DNA of 64,000 nucleotides, from contig CM068373.1 in NCBI GenBank assembly GCA_034769895.1, forward strand, positions 280,643,158-280,707,157. The letters are read 5' to 3'. Source of the stretch: Magicicada septendecula (taxonomy: Eukaryota > Arthropoda > Insecta > Hemiptera > Cicadidae). Of the stretch, positions 1 through 10,900 are shown one piece after another; the first letter of the stretch is position 1; every line of letters begins with the position of its first letter. The translations under genes were made by a program, and so were the position numbers. The notes beneath the pieces were generated by a model that was given only the letters and a program-made list of their open reading frames with translations, searched no databases and was not told where the DNA came from.

Positions 1-1020
1 TCCGTTAGTAAATATCTCCAATATCGGGTCAGTTACTTCTTTATTATCAATTAAATCATTCTTACTTAAATCCACTTCTAACATTTCTTTCAACTCATCA
101 TAATCTCTCTTTATATTATATACTTCTATCTCTCTCTCAACATACAACTCTTTACCTAACTCTCTCTCATTATAACACCATCTCATACTTATAAAATCAT
201 TCCACACAGAGGGCATAAACTTATACAAAACTGGGAAACAAATTAAATCTTCCATTAACACGGGACTCTTGCCCTTCAAAAACAACATTTGTAAACACTC
301 TGGTTCCTCATAAATAATAAGGGGAAAATTTACCCTCTGCCCCCATTCTACCACTATATTATCTTTCCACTCTCTCTCTGACTCATAAACACACATTAAC
401 ATTTCATTATTACATTCAGTACTCTCATGGTTTATTTTCAACATCTCACTCTCTGATACTACTTTTTCAAATACACTACTATTCTCAATATTACATTCAT
501 TATTTTCGACATCATCATCATCATTTGTTACTTCTTTATCTAGTACCACATTTTTACACAAGTCATTACCATTTTCATTCGTATTGTTCTTGTTTGGATT
601 CATCACAACTACTGCCATTCTCTCAATACTATGTTCTAATTTATTCAAACTAGTTCTTATTATTTCATTATTATTTTCAAAACATTTATTCATTTCTTGA
701 ATCTCATTTTTTAATTCATCAAATTTGTTATTCTGAATATTGAATTTGGCGTCCGAATCACTCTTCTGTTCTTTATTTTGTTCTAAGAGTAATTGTAACG
801 TACTCATTACATCACTATTGAATTGGACGTTACATTTTGTTGAAGTCGGGGTCAATTGCACGCCCGAATCTTCAGTTACATTACTCTGGTCAATTAAGTT
901 TAACTCTGTTTTATCTTGACTCGCACTTGGAGTCAAATGTATCTCAAAATTACTCATGTTTGACTCATCAAAATTTTCGACACTAGTCGTTTCATTTATG
1001 TTGCTTTCGTTATCTGCCAT
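1..1020 (-). CDS. DDGG-family ORF1, copy 1, 3' end cut by window edge
   Basis: An open frame of at least 340 codons runs from the ATG at 1018-1020 to the window edge without a stop. I do not recognise a known domain. Visible parts, in order: an acidic Asn/Ser-rich N-terminus; SGVQLTP at about residues 53-59; a helical, coiled-coil-like stretch (FDELKNEIQEM) near residues 80-120; an Asp/Asn-rich linker; then ESEREW, QRVNFP, PSVWN, WCYNERE and YDELKE, all recurring in the other copies. The characteristic C-terminus lies outside the window. The LTR at 1223-2342 lies upstream, so this is the internal ORF of an LTR element. Its function is unknown; a Gag-like structural protein is the simplest guess because of position and coiled coil, but no zinc knuckle is visible. 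Confidence 0.75.
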   Translation of the reverse strand, partial: MADNESNINETTSVENFDESNMSNFEIHLTPSASQDKTELNLIDQSNVTEDSGVQLTPTSTKCNVQFNSDVMSTLQLLLEQNKEQKSDSDAKFNIQNNKFDELKNEIQEMNKCFENNNEIIRTSLNKLEHSIERMAVVVMNPNKNNTNENGNDLCKNVVLDKEVTNDDDDVENNECNIENSSVFEKVVSESEMLKINHESTECNNEMLMCVYESEREWKDNIVVEWGQRVNFPLIIYEEPECLQMLFLKGKSPVLMEDLICFPVLYKFMPSVWNDFISMRWCYNERELGKELYVEREIEVYNIKRDYDELKEMLEVDLSKNDLIDNKEVTDPILEIFTNG

Positions 1021-1198
1021 TTCTTATTTTATACTTGATACTTAGAATACTTTAATTAATTTGCTTTTTTGTAATACACTTTCTATTTCATGTCAATTTT
1101 GCGTAAATGACTCGCTTTTATTTATTACGCTAACCTTAAACACACGTTTGCATCTTTGTAGGTGTGGATTTTATTTTAACACTTTTTTTAATTTATAA

Positions 1199-1222
1199 AA
1201 TCGTCCGTGTATCGGAAGCCAT
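1199..1222 (-). other. Candidate primer-binding site of DDGG element 1
   Basis: Read on the minus strand, the DNA next to the inner LTR edge begins A then TGGCTTCCGATACACGGA. A TGG directly after the LTR is the expected start of a tRNA-complementary primer site, and the distance to the ORF (about 200 bp) matches the other copies. I cannot assign the tRNA. Confidence 0.4.
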
Positions 1223-2342
1223 TGTGACGTTAGTACACTTTTTAAATATAAATAATACATCAATTTTACTTCCACCTACCTGTAAAGATTCTTTTATCTG
1301 GGTCCAGGATTCTTCTCGCACGAACGTAAGATACAAACGTGTTTTATAGGTTACTGAAATAAGTGACTCGACTCATTTTTTGAATGAAGAGAATTTCTGA
1401 TCTTTTATGTTTTAAATCTTTAACAAATTTCATCAAAATTTTGTCCATGTTTGTGCAGATTACATAACATTTTAATAATTTCTTCTCTTATTTATCCGTT
1501 ACATTTATACAACTTATTCTACTGGCTTACCTTATTCTAAACCATTCAGACGGCCCAGCCTGCATTTTTACACACACACAGACACACAGAAGATTACAAA
1601 ACCCTTAACATTTTTTTTTAAAATATACCCATCCCTGCCGGCAAATGGCGGTCGCTCGAGCGCTATATTTTATTTTTTGGTATTTAGTTGTGTCCGAAAT
1701 AGATTCTGATATTTTCAATTCGAGTACTCACTCCACTGTCACATTCCCGTTAATTTACATATCACTTTTACTTGAAATTATAACATTTTTTAAAAGAGCC
1801 CACTTGGCTCCTATACCTGCGCAGGTAGAGTCTCTTGGCGAACTGGGCAGAACGGCGTAGCAGGCGCCGCTAACTTGATTGAGTCTCCCGTTGTGGAAAC
1901 CAATGCCTTGTGGTTCTTCGCCGTAGTTTCGTCCTACTTAAACCCATGTAAGTTTTTGTGTGCAGATCACATACGATATTTGCTAGGCACTGGCTGACGT
2001 CACAAAATAGGCGGTACTTATGCTAATATCCGCCAGCAAGGTAGACGAAAGTGAATCAAAATTGTTTCATGGCCATTTTTTGTTTTGGAAGTCAGCGTGG
2101 GTCCGCGCATATGCGCGTGTGGTGCATATGGGCGCGCTGTCACACACAAACAAAGTTCTTGGAAATTAAGGCTGAGTAAATTCCTCTATACCGATTGCAC
2201 AACGGTGGTCACGTATTACTGCTTCGTTACACCACCGTTCTTTCAGCATGTGGTCTGTCACAAAGGGAAATAAATTTACAAATATTTTAATAAAACCCCA
2301 AATTTAATAAAACAAAATAACCCACAAATTTGGCCCGTTACA
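1223..2342 (-). repeat. LTR A, 5' LTR of DDGG element 1
   Basis: On the minus strand it begins TGTAACGGGCCAAATTTG at 2342 and ends with CA at 1223, giving TG/CA termini and 1,120 bp. It shares internal stretches with the solo LTR at 45694-46915: a 'gggtccagg' block near the inner end and a 'ctgacgtca...taggcgg' block. The right edge abuts an internal remnant of element 2, so element 1 inserted into element 2. Its mate is outside the window. It also holds a (CA)-rich stretch near 1570. The ORFs inside it are chance frames. Confidence 0.7.
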
Positions 2343-2446
2343 AGTTTCGTCATATTTTTTATCATTTACCGTACTTCAATACCTAAATCAGCCAGGTCAT
2401 TACCATATACTAAAGTATTTAAAATGTCCATTCATTGAGTTTATAT
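2343..2446 (-). other. Post-stop conserved block of DDGG element 2, with 21-codon frame
   Basis: This is all that is left here of element 2's 3' internal region. On the minus strand it holds a block (2382-2405) reading GGTAATGACCTGGCTGATTT, which recurs after the ORF in copies 3 and 4. A small ATG frame, 2431 down to the TAA at 2366-2368, covers the block and would encode 21 residues including YGNDLADLGI. It may be an untranslated motif or a short peptide. Confidence 0.5.
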
Positions 2447-3751
2447 TCAACCTCCATCGTCAAAAATTAGTCTTTTCTGCACATAACCTTTTTCAATTTT
2501 ATTGATACGCAACATATGGCTATCTTGTGTGTTATAGACATGAAATTTTATTTTTTCCATTGTACCAAAATAATACCTAGGGTTACCCCCTATTCTTACC
2601 TCATCAGAAATCAAGTCGACATTAGTATTTTTTATAAAGTCTCCGTCAGTGTTTGTTATTACAATCACATCCTTTAATTTTTCATTGCTATAGGTGTCAG
2701 CTGTTACTAATATGCTGACCCTCACTACGGGTAAACGTATATTATTGTCATCAATATAATTATTGTTTATCAAACAAGGTAAGTTTTTAACTCTACCAGC
2801 TCTCTCACTATTTAAACTCTGTATTAACTTTTCATAATCTCTATTCACCTTAAATATTTCTACCACTCTCTCTTTCTCATAATCACTTTCATCACAATAC
2901 TTCTCACAACATTTCACATTCTCATTCCACACAGAGGGCAATACCACTTTATTATTATTCCATCTGGACTTACCAGATGCACCAAAAATCAAGGGACAAT
3001 TATTTGTAGACCATACGTCTCCCAAATACACTCGTGAAGCATTTTCTTCACCCACAACCACATCACGGGAAAATTTTACCCTCTGTATACTCTCTTCATA
3101 CTCTCTCTCTAACTGACTAACATTTGTTAACAACACTTCATTACTAAACTCTACTTCAACAAAATCTTCCTTATCACTCTCAACATTAATCTCCTTATTC
3201 TCTAATACCATGTTTTTACACATACCATTATAATTCTCATTTGTTTTACATTCAAAATTTTCAGCTACTTCCTGTATTTGTTTATCGATTTTTTCTGTCA
3301 TACTGCTCTCTACTTCCTCAATTCTATTATTCATACTTTTTAATGAATGACTCAACGTTTTATTTAATTCATATTTCAATTCATTCAATTCATTAAAGTT
3401 ACTCTCACACTTAATTTTGACCTCATTGATATCAATTTTAAGTTCATCGAATTTATTGTCAAATTTGCTGTTAAATTCACTTTTAATTTCATTAAATTTT
3501 ATATCATTATTATCAAAACGACTATTCACACTCTGTTTAATATCATCGCACATAGCTCTCATAAAATTAAATATATCATTCGTTGAATACTCTTTTTCTT
3601 TTGTTTTACTTATTACAGGAGTAGAATTTGCTCCTGCCTCACTAATTTTGATAGATTCGTCTACATTACTGTCACTGATTGACAGTGACTCTGTCTGAAT
3701 ACCTGAATCGCCTTTATTGGCCGACTCAGTTGATATATTTTCATTCTCCAT
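2447..3751 (-). CDS. DDGG-family ORF1, copy 2, intact 434 codons
   Basis: This is the only full-length uninterrupted copy in the window, from the ATG at 3749-3751 to a TGA after GG. No known domain is recognised. N-terminus SGIQTES at about residues 17-23; predicted coiled coil of Lys/Glu/Asn-rich heptads from about residue 60 to 160 (FDELKIDINEVK, FNELNELKYELN); LEREYEES; QRVKFS at about 223; PSVWN at about 272; a long Val/Ile-rich C-terminal half; and the terminal RLIFDDGG. The protein is soluble-looking, with no signal peptide or membrane segment. The next upstream features are a primer-binding site at 3854-3867 and an LTR at 3869-4962. An intact frame beside decayed neighbours suggests recent selection or recent origin. 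Confidence 0.8.
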   Translation of the reverse strand: MENENISTESANKGDSGIQTESLSISDSNVDESIKISEAGANSTPVISKTKEKEYSTNDIFNFMRAMCDDIKQSVNSRFDNNDIKFNEIKSEFNSKFDNKFDELKIDINEVKIKCESNFNELNELKYELNKTLSHSLKSMNNRIEEVESSMTEKIDKQIQEVAENFECKTNENYNGMCKNMVLENKEINVESDKEDFVEVEFSNEVLLTNVSQLEREYEESIQRVKFSRDVVVGEENASRVYLGDVWSTNNCPLIFGASGKSRWNNNKVVLPSVWNENVKCCEKYCDESDYEKERVVEIFKVNRDYEKLIQSLNSERAGRVKNLPCLINNNYIDDNNIRLPVVRVSILVTADTYSNEKLKDVIVITNTDGDFIKNTNVDLISDEVRIGGNPRYYFGTMEKIKFHVYNTQDSHMLRINKIEKGYVQKRLIFDDGG

Positions 3752-3853
3752 TATGAAATTACTTTATTTACGCCCTCACTTCCAAACAACCTGTTCTGCA
3801 GCTTAATTAGGTCTGATCTGCATGATTTATATTAAATCACGCAAATCATCCAA

Positions 3854-3868
3854 CTAATTGGGCGCCAC
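3854..3868 (-). other. Primer-binding site of DDGG element 2
   Basis: Immediately inside the LTR, the minus strand reads G then TGGCGCCCAATTAG. TGGCGCC after a one-base spacer is a typical retrotransposon primer site complementary to a tRNA 3' end. It differs from the sites of elements 4 and 5. Confidence 0.6.
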
Positions 3869-4962
3869 TGAGACACTATAAGTTACTTCAAATTCAAGAT
3901 TTCAATATAGGTTTTTCAAGTAAATACACTCTTACCTTTGGTTGCATTTTCCCTGGTCTTACAGACGAAAATCCACTGCAGACAAGGTTATCTGGGTAGA
4001 AGTGCGAATGATTATGCTAACGCATTTTCTACTGTCTAAAATACATACTTATTTTATTTATCGAAACTCGCACCCTTCTTTTACTTTCTACAAATGACAG
4101 TAGCTTTGTTAAATTTTATTTTAAACTACGATTATAATTGACATTACTAAGTACATATAAGAAGATTGAAAATGAACCAGTATGTAACCTCTATATTACC
4201 ACACACACACTCTTTCTTTTTTGTTAATATTTAAATAAACTCCCCTCTCTTAGAGATCTCTGTTTCTTATTAAGGTGTGTATAAAAGTAAATTTTATAAT
4301 ATAGTAATTACAGTTTTAAAAAGTGGTACTCATCCTAATAATGGTTTCACTCCAATGAGCACCCATATTGTTCACATGTAATAACCGTGACACAAGTTCA
4401 CTAGTTGACCGATTTCTAAGTTCTCTCGCACTCACGCCACTGTTGGTACTGATTTTACGGTTTTTTGTTTCATGGTTCTCACTGATCTACTTGTTCCACG
4501 TTATAAAATATGATCAAGTCGGCCGACGTAACTTTTTGCACTTCGATGTTGTTGTAGGCTGGCCGTGCGGCCATTAGGTGCAATGGAACTGAACTCAGTA
4601 CTGCGCTAAGGCAGAGAACACGGAGTTCTTTTTGGTCATGTGATCGTCAGTCTGCGCTCCCATTGGTGCTGTTTAAAAGAGCGCTATAATGCAGGCCTAA
4701 GATTTAGCAATATTTTACCGCCTGGTGCAATATTAAGTTACATTACTTTCTTCCGTGATTCACGGCTGATGCAAAGTTGTGTGTTATTTCACAATCTGTC
4801 TGCACTGCTTGAGTGCGGAGACAAAACATAGACGTTTTGTTTTGTAATAAACACTGCATACTTGGTTGACTAACTCGAGGTTCTATAAAGGTGAACAATG
4901 ACTACATAGGGAAATAAAATTTTTAAAATATTACCTTGGCCCTACAATTTTGTACCGTTACA
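3869..4962 (-). repeat. LTR B, 5' LTR of DDGG element 2
   Basis: Minus-strand start TGTAACGGTACAAAATTG at 4962, end CA at 3869; 1,094 bp. It differs from LTR A apart from the terminal consensus, so the two cannot be a pair. Beyond 4962 lies internal sequence attributed to element 3, so element 2 appears to have inserted into element 3. Confidence 0.7.
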
Positions 4963-5958
4963 ACCCTCACTACAAAATATATGTGTACCCTGCTCTCACC
5001 TATTTACTCTCCATTTACATCACTCACTTTCTCTACATACATCCACTCTCGCTACTGTGTCCCTATTACTGACCCGTTTCTGTATTACTTTTATTCCAAA
5101 AATTCTTATTTTGTCTAACACCCATTTAAAATTAACTTTGACTGGCTCAAATGCCTTATTGAAATAATTATCACCCAAACCCCATCTTTTACAACATTTT
5201 ACATTAGTATGATCATTGAAAATTCATAATTACCTCACATGAATTGAATCACCTAATTTAAAACCTTTCAAACTCATTTAAAATTTTTTATTCAAACATT
5301 TTACTTTACTTCCATCTCATTATCAAATTTATACTTACATATGGTCAACTATTTAATTAAATAAAATATGATCACTTGTCATAAACTCAAAAATATAAAC
5401 ATTCATTACAACAAATATAATGTACATAAACCTATGTACTTTCTGATACATCATAACGACCATATGACTCCACAACTAAACACATTCTACGTTTACTCTT
5501 TTACTATTTATTATCAAGTTCAAATCTCAGAAAAATCATTAAAATTTATTACTAACGTTTATCTATACAACATTCATTAATCAGTTAATTAATCTTAAAT
5601 TTATTGAATTCAATCAGTTTTTTAAAACATTAAGTTTTTAATTACAATATTCCAAAACAATTACAATTCAGTTGTTTGCATGGTAAACTTCGTAATTATT
5701 CTCGTTGTTTCTTTAGTCTGATACAATATTATTATTACTACAGTATTATTATAAAATCGATTCTCTCTGCATACATACTGTACATTGTTTACATGATATA
5801 CCTAATACAATATAACGTACTACACAAACATAATTAACCTCGGTACAAATTTATCTACAATTTTTTGTCATCTCATTATTGTTTACCACACCTCATTTCA
5901 TAAGTTAGCCAAGTAATTACCATAAACTAAAATAATCAAATGTTCATTCACTGTTTAT
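4963..5958 (-). other. Non-coding 3' internal region of DDGG element 3
   Basis: AT-rich, pyrimidine-biased on the plus strand, with no convincing ORF. It resembles the long non-coding region between ORF and 3' LTR in elements 4 and 5. The post-stop motif is present at 5901-5921 (minus strand GGTAATTACTTGGCTAACTT). The left end is cut by element 2. Confidence 0.55.
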
Positions 5959-6740
5959 TTAACCACCATCATTGTAAATTAGTCTTATTTTCACATAACA
6001 ATTCTCATCTTTATGTATACTCATTACATTATTATTATTTATATAATAACTTTTCAATATTTCAAATTGTTCCTTCATAATAATAATCTTACCCACATAA
6101 TAATCTACGGCACTATCCCACATTATTATCAAATCATATAACCGGTCTACATCATTAATTCTGGTCTTGTTACCGTCAGTATTATTATCCGTCTGAGTGA
6201 AGTATTTTACTATCTCCTTATTTTCCAAATCAGCTGCTAATAATATTCCACGTCTGTATATAGGTAAGCTTCCAATATAATTATCAACGTTATCATCATT
6301 TATTTCTGCGCTATCTTCACAACAAGGTAAGTCAACAATATTACTAATTCTCTCTCTCTTTATTTTCTCTAGTAGCTCTTCATAACTTCTAACAACACCA
6401 AATAATATTATCTCTCTCTCTCACAATGTGAATAATTCTACCACTCTCTCACAATACCTCTCGTCATAACACTATCTCACTTTTTCTCTCAATCCACACA
6501 AAAGGCAACATAACGTTATCATAACATGTCCTGTTTCTTCCAGGGAACTCATGATACACAAAAGGGGACCTACTTAGAGACACCTTGTCTCTATAACCAC
6601 GGGAGGAAACTCTGTCCTCATAACTCACTATTGGAGTCTTTACTCCACTTAAATCACGGGGAAAATTTGCCCTTTGTAAACCTAACCTCTCAATTTCATC
6701 CACACTCGCTAACACTTCGTTATTAAATTCTATTTAAATA
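5959..6740 (-). pseudogene. DDGG-family ORF1, copy 3, broken C-terminal half
   Basis: Two frame fragments on the minus strand belong together. Residues decoded from 6715-6464 carry LASVDEIER, QRANFP and PFVWIERK, matching the ESERE, QRxNFP and PSVWN region of intact copies. Residues from 6228-5959 end RLIYNDGG and a stop. Between them the frame is lost in a stretch of (TC) repeats, where slippage is likely. The N-terminal half is absent: similarity stops near 6740, where a Penelope-like fragment begins. Confidence 0.7.
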
Positions 6741-6788
6741 TTAGAATTACCTTGGTTTCCTTCTTTGCAACTTCTTTGTGTTCTCAAT

Positions 6789-6833
6789 ATACACTACGCG
6801 TTTCGGGACTTAAAATCCCATCATCAGGTGGAT
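6789..6833 (-). ncRNA. Hammerhead ribozyme-like motif of Penelope type
   Basis: Minus strand, 5' to 3': AUCCAC (stem I), CUGAUGA core, U, GGGA loop UCCC (stem II), GAAA core, the palindrome ACGCGU overlapping the last core A (minimal stem III), A at the cleavage position, then GUGUAU closing stem I with one mismatch. All conserved core blocks are in type I order. Predicted cleavage is after the base at 6795. Oddities are one extra U before stem II and an imperfect stem I, so activity is uncertain. Confidence 0.6.
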
Positions 6834-7047
6834 AAAATTTTCACTCATTTAGAGCATGTCAATAAATAAAAAAATATATAAAGGTACGCACATCTCGCTT
6901 CTCAGTTGATTTCCCCACTCGCGTATCTCACGATGCGCATCGCTACCGACCCCGCGAGCGACTGACAAATTATTCAGCCTGTACCTATTTGTCGTGCTGT
7001 TTCAGCATGCGTATAGCAGTATCGTAAAGTTAGTTTGATTTGAACAA

Positions 7048-7260
7048 CAGTTTCTCGTTCAGAAGCTGATCATTGTGTGTTGTAGAGGCTCTGTAAATTT
7101 CAAACTCCTCCAGTGCGTCCATGAGTTACCCTTTCTGCAGAAATGCAGTGGTTTGAAGTTATTTCTAAAACTGGAATAGTTTGTGATCGATGATATGCAT
7201 GGCAAAGTTTGATTTGACATTCCTGATGTTGCCCCTAGGCAGGTGCTCCCTATACACACT
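7048..7260 (-). pseudogene. Penelope GIY-YIG endonuclease C-terminal remnant
   Basis: In one minus-strand frame the translation gives YREHL, then KSNFAMHIIDHKL, then stops, then MDALEEFEIYRA and HNDQLLNEKL. The order REH, SNFAxHxxxxxH, LEExEIYK, LLNE is the usual tail of the GIY-YIG domain in Penelope-like elements. Three in-frame stops and the lack of the GIY-YIG motif itself show that it is dead. A 76-codon open frame over the same DNA is in a different phase and is not the ancestral frame. Confidence 0.6.
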
Positions 7261-7300
7261 CTTTCACACTTTACCCTAGTTAATGTCACCCGTTTCCCGA

Positions 7301-7915
7301 GTTCTGGATATAATTATTAGGTTTAATTTTTTATGCCGCGGACAGTATATTATACCTGTATGTGTTATTCCGCCATTGCTGGTAATTCACTTAACACTTT
7401 GTCACCAAACACTGTTCTAATTCCTCCCGTTTATTTATACAGACTAGGTAAATTGCACGGTCACTTTTCTTCCTGGTTTTCTTCTTTATTTTTACACCAG
7501 TTTCGGTAGACCTCGGCTACTCAATTCACGTCGGTCTACCGAAATTCCGAGGCCACTGTATTTGCGACTGCCCCGTGGGATGAGTTGTAGAGAACTGCCC
7601 TGCTATGCGACGACTGACTGTGTGTGCGTTTGGTTGCCTACCCGCCAGGTGTTAGGTGTTGCCGTCAGCTCACACTCTGTGTTTCTTTGTTCCCATCACA
7701 TGTTCGGGTCTGGAATGTATGTACGTGACATTTCCATGTGAACATTGGCCGAACCGTGCGCTCGTCCGCGGGAATACGCACCCTTGCTGATAATCTGCAT
7801 TCCGGAACTGTTCTGTACCTTACACGGAGCTACAGTCACTGACCAAAAATATACTCGTATGAAATAAAATTGATAAGATTTAAATTACAAATCCTCATAG
7901 GTTTGTACCGTTACA
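7301..7915 (-). repeat. LTR C, truncated 5' LTR of DDGG element 3
   Basis: The outer edge (minus-strand start TGTAACGGTACAAACC at 7915) fits the family consensus. The inner part is missing where the Penelope fragment lies. It contains a perfect 12-bp inverted repeat, TTTCGGTAGACC at 7501-7512 and its complement at 7533-7544. A second pair, CCTCGG at 7511-7516 and CCGAGG at 7547-7552, could fold as an alternative or pseudoknot. Confidence 0.5.
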
Positions 7916-10900
7916 ACTATAAGGAGCATTCCATTAACAAAAATATTTATATAGAAGGACTTGTGTACATTAGAAGTGTAAAATAACATGCTCAGAGGTA
8001 CAGTATAGTGTTGGCACATTGAACAATATAAATAATACATAAAATGATAATAAAAGAAAAGGGACTAATGTCATTATGATAACTGAGATATTGTAATACC
8101 ACTAGTGTAAGGCAACTCAATAATTATTGCCATGAATTTAATATTAATAATGTAAATTAAATATAACTTATATGTTAACACAGATGGATGAAGCAGTAGG
8201 TATTTACCAACAAAAGTCAGAATACCAGAGCAGACCAAAACACTGCCAAACCTTATCATTACTATAATAAACATTATGCAACCTATATGTAATCAAAAGA
8301 CGAAGATGTAATGTAAAATAAGAAAAAAATGTAACACCCAAGTATACGGAATGATGGGTTGGTGGAAAGTGTAAATAAATTAAAATAAAAGAATACTAGC
8401 TAATACTGAGGTAATCAGTATTGTGATGATTAGTTCAGTATAGATAGGCCACAGCAAATATGGTTTAGAAACCAATACTAACATAAAATGAATAAAAACA
8501 ATTAGCAATGTAATAGACCAGGTGTCTAGCCAAAAGAAATAGAATTATTATGAATATTAATTAAGTAATTATATAAAATACTACTGAGCAATAATTATAA
8601 GATGTCACAGAGAACAAAAGGGAATAATAATAATAATGCGTTAGTTATAAGAAAGGGATAGACATTGTAAAAATATTGAGGTAGCCCTAAACTACCATAG
8701 ACGATTTTTAACAAATTACCACCTTAAACTTTAATGAGAAGGGGTAATAATTGATAAGGAAGTAGTAATGATAAAAGTTTATCAAAATTGAACATAATAA
8801 ATAAGATATGTAAATAGATAGTAAAAAATAGTAATAAGTTTATTTTGTTAATCATATCAAAGTTATATGGTGTGGGTAACCGAAATACTCGTATTAAAAA
8901 GACAGAAGCAATGGGAGTAATGAAAAGTTGATTAGAATACTTATAAGTGAACAATTTGAATTATAAGGAATTAATTATTTACAACTCCTTGGGCTTACAT
9001 AAGTGAACCGAATTTTGATAATCTGCCCCCAGCGAGATGACGCGTTCGGAAATTGCAAAAACTGACCATTCAGGGGTCATTGTTAATTATTAGGAACCAG
9101 ATTTTGACACAGGTGAGTTCACCAGTTCATCTCGAGACATCGACGAGGGATCCACGCAAGTCACCGCAAACAACAATGCAGAATTGATAGTCGACAGCTG
9201 ATCAAAAGCGTCTTAACCTCGAATAGCGAAGTTGAGGTTAGGTCAAATGTAAACAAAGTGAAAGTATTTTTATATCAGTGTTCTAATCCGGAGTACGTGC
9301 GCATAGGCAGTGAAATGATTAAGAGTTATTAAATATGATTTAATTAAATAAATAATTTTAATTTTAATAGTGATACTACCAGAAACGACATCGAACGCAA
9401 GTGTAAGTGACGATTACTAAATATTCAAATAGTAATAAAATTTTCAATGGCGGTATTAGCGAAATTGATTAACAATATTATGTCAGTTTAAATCCAACAA
9501 AGCTTGGAACAATATTTAAATTATTAGTTCAAATAATTATTATTGAAAGAATTAAGAAACAAAGACAAATGACTTAATTGACTTAATGACTTGATGATTA
9601 AAATGTTTTATTAAATAGTAGTAATCGTAAGAGAAGAGATTTGATCATATGGGCAATTAACAAGTTTTAAGGGTAACAAGAGCTATTAAGTGAATTTAAA
9701 AAAAAAAAGTGAATTAATCGTAACCAAACTTTATTTTTAGAATTAACTTGATGAACATACCGAGATAGGATGCATCAACCAATTCATGATAATCTTTAAA
9801 AACTTTGACTTATCATATACTAATTATTATGTATTGTGTTTAACTTTAAGATTGTTCCAAAATATTTAATAATGTTCAACCCTATTAGTGAGGAATATCC
9901 AAATACCTGTAATTTTTGTGTTATCCAATTTGATGAAGCAGATAATGGATTTTGTCACTAAAATGAGTTCCTAACCGTATTGTACGGATATTTTAATGTT
10001 GTTAAAGAGGTACTAATAATTTAAAGTTGATTGATTAATGTTCCAGTGAAACTAGCTTCAACCTCAAATATTGACAAAAGTCACATGTTTACTTTTTATG
10101 TTATTCGTTAAGAAATTTTAATAATGTTATCACTCTCCTACTACTAAATAATGATAGTAGTGCATTGCTTTAGTTTTATTTATATCTTGCAGTCTCAAAG
10201 AACCTACTTTATTTAAAAAACAATTAAACCAAACTAACGTCCCGTGTGGCGAAGACTAAAAAGTCAGAATGGCAAACCCTGAGATATTATAATTTTAAAA
10301 GAGTCTACCAGTAAATTTGAACTAAAAGAATGATAAATAATATTTTTGTAATTTAACCACAATTCAAAAATAAGTTCGAAGAATAAACATAATTTATACC
10401 CCATCCAAGAGTTTTGACTAATTATTTCGTTAGACTAAGACGTTACAGCGTAGGTGGACAGCTTCAACGATTGGCAGCAGTGGTGGCGGTAACAAGCGGG
10501 TTTAAATAATTTTAAACTTTCTGACCATCAATGCAAATCAGCTTTGCTATTAGAGCACCACTACAAGTAAGTAGATACCTGTATAACCGATCACTTCTAT
10601 TTTCAGTGAGGAGTAATGTAAATAGTTTCGTCTTATCAATGAGAGAACATCGAATTATAAACCACAATTAAAACTGCAATACGATATAATAAATTTCTAA
10701 CAAATAAAGAGAAAAAAAAACGGGAAGAACTCATAATATAACAAGGTTTATAATTCTTATAAGTATAATTAATTGTCACTATACTTCCCTTAATACCCGC
10801 AATTGCAACTTATTATACACTATGCAATCATTAATTCATTGTTACACCTTCAATAAACTTCATTGTTTTGATTAATTATTACTTTATAACACTTTAAAAA

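Larger units (their letters stand above)
6740..7300 (-). mobile_element. Penelope-like element fragment (GIY-YIG end plus 3' ribozyme region)
   Basis: A minus-strand remnant replaces the start of DDGG element 3. It has a decayed GIY-YIG nuclease C-terminus (7048-7260) followed about 200 bp downstream by a hammerhead-type motif (6789-6833). Penelope-like retroelements encode RT plus GIY-YIG and are known to carry hammerhead ribozymes, so order and orientation fit. Exact ends are not resolved, and the RT domain is missing. Confidence 0.65.

Noticed and set aside
820-870. DSG in the N-terminal motif DSGVQLTP / DSGIQLTP as an aspartic protease active site
   Set aside because: There is no flanking hydrophobic strand, flap or second ILG motif, and copy 5 lacks the D-S-G; it is a conserved motif of unknown role.
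3417-3698. 93-codon plus-strand frame over ORF1 of element 2
   Set aside because: It is the antisense shadow of a Lys/Asn/Glu-rich coding strand, giving Leu/Ser repeats.
10465-10500. TTGGCAGCAGTGGTGGCGG as a primer-binding site of another LTR element
   Set aside because: No LTR edge ending CA and no LTR pair could be found around it.
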